From assembly GCA_963772295.1 (NCBI GenBank), contig CAVYWO010000001.1, forward strand, positions 62,001 through 126,000: a stretch of 64,000 bases of DNA, in the 5' to 3' direction. The translations under genes and the position numbers were made by a program. Numbering within the stretch: the stretch's first letter is position 1; every line of letters begins with the position of its first letter. A model generated the notes under the pieces. That model did not search any database. It had not been told where the DNA came from and was given only the letters and a program-made list of their open reading frames with translations. The DNA is from AP-15 sp963772295 (GTDB lineage Bacteria > Pseudomonadota > Alphaproteobacteria > ATCC43930 > CGMCC-115725). Below are positions 61,605-64,000 of the stretch, piece by piece.

Positions 61605-62779
61605 GCGCGCCCGCCCGGCGGCTCGCGGTCGGCAACCCGGTGCTGCTGAGCCTCTGTATCGCCGCCTCGTTCGCGGTCGTTTGCGGCGGCTTTGTCTCCT
61701 ATGCGCCGAACCGGCTCGTCTCGGGGCGGCCGATCGCGTTGTGGGCGGCCGCGCCCGGCCCGGCGGGGGCGGGCATCGCGGCATTGGCGGCGACCTTGGT
61801 CGCCGCCTCGCTGGCGGCGCCGCGGCGCGTTCTGCAGTACGGGGTCCTGGCGCTGTCGGTCGCATTGCTGTTGCTGGTCCTGGCGACGGTCGGCGCGGCG
61901 GCGCAGCGGATCGCCGCCGCAGCGCCGGCGGCGGCGCGGGTTTCGCCGGCGGCGGCGTTCTGGATCGTCGCCGCCTGCGCCGCGCTCGCCGTCGGCGATG
62001 CATTGCAGCGCCTCGGCGCCGGCCCGGCGGCCAGGCTCGGCGTCGTCGCCGCGATCGCCGGCGCCGCCTCGGCGCTGGCCGCTTTCGGCTGCTTCGACGC
62101 ATTGTCGCTCGCCCGCGAATACGCCAGCCGCCGCGCGGTGTTTGGCGCGGCGCTCGTGCGCCACGTCGCGCTGGTCGCCGCCGCGGTCGGTCCGGCACTG
62201 GCGATCGGCGTTCCGCTCGGCATCGCCGTCGCCAAGTTGCCGCGCTGGCAGGAACCGGTCTTCGCCGTCCTGAACACCTTGCAGACGATCCCGTCGGTGG
62301 CGCTGTTCGGCCTCTTGATCGCGCCGCTTTCGGCCCTGGCGACGGCGGTACCGGCGCTCGCGGCGCTGGGGGTCGCCGGCATCGGCCCCGCGCCGGCGAT
62401 CATCGCGCTCGTGCTCTATGCGCTCTTACCGGTCGTGCGCAACACCGCGGCCGGGATCGCCGGGGTCGATCCGGCCGTCGTCGAGGCGGCGCGCGGCATG
62501 GGGATGAGCCCGCGGCAGGTGCTGGCGCGGATCGAATTGCCGCTCGCCGTCCCGGTCCTGCTCGCCGGGCTGCGCATCGTCGTCGTCCAGGCGATCGGGC
62601 TCGCCGTCGTCGCCGCGCTGATCGGCGCCGGCGGGCTCGGCAGCTTCGTCTTCGAGGGGCTCGGCCAGGACGCGATCGATCTCGTCCTGCTCGGCGCGCT
62701 GCCGGCGATCCTGCTCGCCTTGGCCGCCGATTTCCTGATGCAGAGCCTCACCGTCCTGCTGCCGCGGACGCAGCCGTGA
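61601..62779 (+). CDS. osmoprotectant-type ABC transporter permease (YehY/OpuCB family)
   Basis: A 392-residue inner-membrane permease. The C-terminal half is the canonical MetI/OpuCB-type domain with ALVRHVALVAAAVGPALAIG, LNTLQTIPSVALFGLLIAPL and the EAA loop EAARGMGMSPRQVLARIELP. The N-terminal 185 residues add about five extra membrane helices, as in YehY-type permeases. GTG 61601 overlaps the binding-protein stop and the stop overlaps the ATPase GTG. The extra helices set it apart from the short OpuC permeases. Confidence 0.88.
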   Translation: MSAPARRLAVGNPVLLSLCIAASFAVVCGGFVSYAPNRLVSGRPIALWAAAPGPAGAGIAALAATLVAASLAAPRRVLQYGVLALSVALLLLVLATVGAAAQRIAAAAPAAARVSPAAAFWIVAACAALAVGDALQRLGAGPAARLGVVAAIAGAASALAAFGCFDALSLAREYASRRAVFGAALVRHVALVAAAVGPALAIGVPLGIAVAKLPRWQEPVFAVLNTLQTIPSVALFGLLIAPLSALATAVPALAALGVAGIGPAPAIIALVLYALLPVVRNTAAGIAGVDPAVVEAARGMGMSPRQVLARIELPLAVPVLLAGLRIVVVQAIGLAVVAALIGAGGLGSFVFEGLGQDAIDLVLLGALPAILLALAADFLMQSLTVLLPRTQP

Positions 62780-63699
62780 TCGAGATCGACGGCGTCACCA
62801 AGCGCTACGACGGGCGCACCATCGTCGACAATCTGTCGCTCGACGTGTCGGCCGGCGAATTCTGCGTGCTGCTCGGCTCCTCGGGCTGCGGCAAGTCGAC
62901 GACATTGCGAATGATCAACCGCCTGACGGCGATCGATGCCGGAACCATCCAAGTCGGTGGCGAAGACGTGTCGCGGCTGGCGCCTGAGGCCTTGCGCCGG
63001 CGAATCGGCTACGCGATCCAATCGGTCGGGCTGTTTCCGCACTGGACCGTCGAAGACAATATCGCGACGGTCCCGCGGCTCTTGAAATGGCCGGCGGCGC
63101 GAGTGCGCGATCGTGTCGCGGAACTCCTGGAATTGTTGCGCCTCGACCCGACCGAGTATCGCCGCCGATATCCCCGGCAGTTGTCGGGCGGCGAGCAACA
63201 GCGGGTCGGCGTCGCCCGCGCGCTTGCCGCCGACCCGGCGCTCTTATTGATGGACGAGCCGTTCGCCGCGGTCGACCCGATCACCCGCGACGCCTTGCAG
63301 CAGGAGCTCGCGGCGATCCACCGGCGGACCGGGAAGACGGTGATCTTCGTCACCCATGACATCGAGGAGGCGCTTCGGCTCGCCACCCAAATCGCCATCA
63401 TCAACGCCGGGCAGATCGTCCAACGCGGCACGCCCATCGAGCTTCTCGAATCGCCGGCCAACGATTTTGTCCGCGATTTCCTGGGGCGCGGCGGGTTGGG
63501 GCTCAGGCTCCTCTCGGTCCGCCGGGTCGGCGAGCGGGTGCGGCGCGGGGAGACCGCCGAGGGCGTCGCGTTGCCGCTCGACGCCTCATTGCGCGAGGCG
63601 CTGTCGGCGATGACCGCGCGCCATACCGACCGGCTGCCGGTCGCCGACGCCAGCGGCCGACCGTGCGGGGTCGTGGCGCTCGCCGACCTCGTGCGCTGA
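62776..63699 (+). CDS. osmoprotectant-type ABC transporter ATP-binding protein (YehX/OpuCA family)
   Basis: A 307-residue ATPase: Walker A GSSGCGKSTTL (about residue 36), Q-loop AIQSVGLFPHWTV, signature LSGGEQQRVGVARAL, Walker B LLLMDEPFAAVDP and the H-loop VTHDIEEAL. The C-terminal 60 residues resemble a single CBS-like module (DRLPVADASGRPCGVVALAD), shorter than the paired CBS domains of OpuCA, which sense ionic strength. GTG 62776 overlaps the permease stop. Confidence 0.92.
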   Translation: MIEIDGVTKRYDGRTIVDNLSLDVSAGEFCVLLGSSGCGKSTTLRMINRLTAIDAGTIQVGGEDVSRLAPEALRRRIGYAIQSVGLFPHWTVEDNIATVPRLLKWPAARVRDRVAELLELLRLDPTEYRRRYPRQLSGGEQQRVGVARALAADPALLLMDEPFAAVDPITRDALQQELAAIHRRTGKTVIFVTHDIEEALRLATQIAIINAGQIVQRGTPIELLESPANDFVRDFLGRGGLGLRLLSVRRVGERVRRGETAEGVALPLDASLREALSAMTARHTDRLPVADASGRPCGVVALADLVR

Positions 63700-63709
63700 C
63701 CGGCGGGGC

Positions 63710-64000
63710 ATGCGCGGCGCCCGGCTGTTGGTCAGCCCCGTGTTCTGGGTGGCGCTCGTTCTCGCGGCGCTCGTGCTGCGCATGGAGACCCTCGCGCCGA
63801 TCTTGCGGCATGGCTTTCCCGGCGTCACACCGGTCGTCTACGATCGCGCCAGTTTTTTGACGCTGCTGGCGGCGCATGCCGGTCTCGTGGCGGCGGCGAG
63901 CCTTGGTGCCGCGGTGGTCGGGGTCGGGTTGGCGATCTTCGTCACGCGGCCGCGGGGCCGCGAATTCCGGGCGATGGTCGCGGTGCTCGCGACGGCCGGC
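63710..64000 (+). CDS. second osmoprotectant-type ABC transporter permease, 3'-truncated
   Basis: ATG 63710 with GGCGGGG upstream, ten bases after the ATPase gene, opens a frame that continues past the window's end (97 codons seen). It has a hydrophobic first helix (VFWVALVLAALVL), a periplasmic LRHGFPGVTPVVYDRASF stretch and a second helix (LVAAASLGAAVVGVGLAIF). Its place after permease and ATPase and its start match the YehW-type partner permease. The rest lies outside the window. Confidence 0.75.
   Translation, partial: MRGARLLVSPVFWVALVLAALVLRMETLAPILRHGFPGVTPVVYDRASFLTLLAAHAGLVAAASLGAAVVGVGLAIFVTRPRGREFRAMVAVLATAG

Overview
This is a GC-rich window, almost certainly from an alphaproteobacterium and probably of the Rhodospirillales type. 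Pointers are the NDUFA12-family complex I protein beside an MlaD-like protein, a DUF2155 protein, aat and accC; a coenzyme-B12 (class II) ribonucleotide reductase; the dapD-dapE pair; and many GTG/TTG starts in genes overlapping by four bases. No rRNA, tRNA or CRISPR array was recognised.

Layout. 0-6.9 kb (+): the 3' end of an E1-beta dehydrogenase gene, an OmpA-like lipoprotein, a class IV aminotransferase, an LTXXQ-type periplasmic protein, the etfB-etfA-3-hydroxyacyl-CoA dehydrogenase operon and an HNH endonuclease. 6.8-16.5 kb (-): a tightly packed nine-gene operon. It runs from a Gld-like ABC exporter (ATPase, permease, GldG-like and DUF4340-like proteins) through a HupE/UreJ membrane protein, a hydantoinase-A-type protein and a threonine-synthase-like enzyme to a beta-propeller and a putative outer-membrane protein. 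16.5-19.8 kb: a secreted metallo-beta-lactamase-fold lactonase, a divergent frameshifted LysR regulator and a DUF917 protein. 19.9-23.1 kb (+): pyrE, a small coupled gene, def, fmt and truA. 23.1-26.9 kb: an IS zone holding a split IS1634-type transposase and a complete IS110-type transposase. 26.9-29.5 kb (-): a membrane protein, dapE and dapD.

29.5-36.7 kb is a roughly 7-kb block bounded by 69-bp near-identical direct repeats that look like the duplicated dapD/hydroxylase intergenic region. It holds cyclase gene debris, a tiny lipoprotein gene and a sugar-type ABC importer operon with two full substrate-binding protein genes plus the tail of a third, ending in a PuuE-like polysaccharide-deacetylase-fold hydrolase. 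36.7-43.3 kb: an HpaB-type flavin hydroxylase, intergenic palindromic repeats, vapBC, more cyclase debris, a doubly frameshifted UbiH-type monooxygenase, a cytochrome P450 and an ICMT-like methyltransferase in one reading frame with the P450. 43.4-50.3 kb (+): trmO, a ModE-like regulator, a class III CoA-transferase, a CitE-like lyase, a zinc-ribbon threonine synthase homologue, accC and aat. 50.2-51.9 kb (-): DUF2155, a small conserved gene, an MlaD-like protein and NDUFA12. 52.1-55.9 kb (+): nrdJ, carrying palindromic DNA in frame. 56.0-57.0 kb (-): a hicB-hicA-hicB arrangement with an 18-bp palindrome at the hicA start. 57.2-60.5 kb (+): a SAM/cyclase/AAA/TPR-like giant regulator with a frameshift after the SAM domain. 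60.6 kb to the end (+): an osmoprotectant-type ABC importer, cut by the window edge.

Two themes recur. Six otherwise good genes carry single-base frameshifts, some at runs of four identical bases, so either consensus errors or real decay must be considered. Palindromic and duplicated DNA (IS elements, CTTGA-loop palindromes inside genes, a CTCAT-TGAG intergenic family, the 69-bp repeats, partial gene copies) shows that 23-40 kb is the plastic part of the window.
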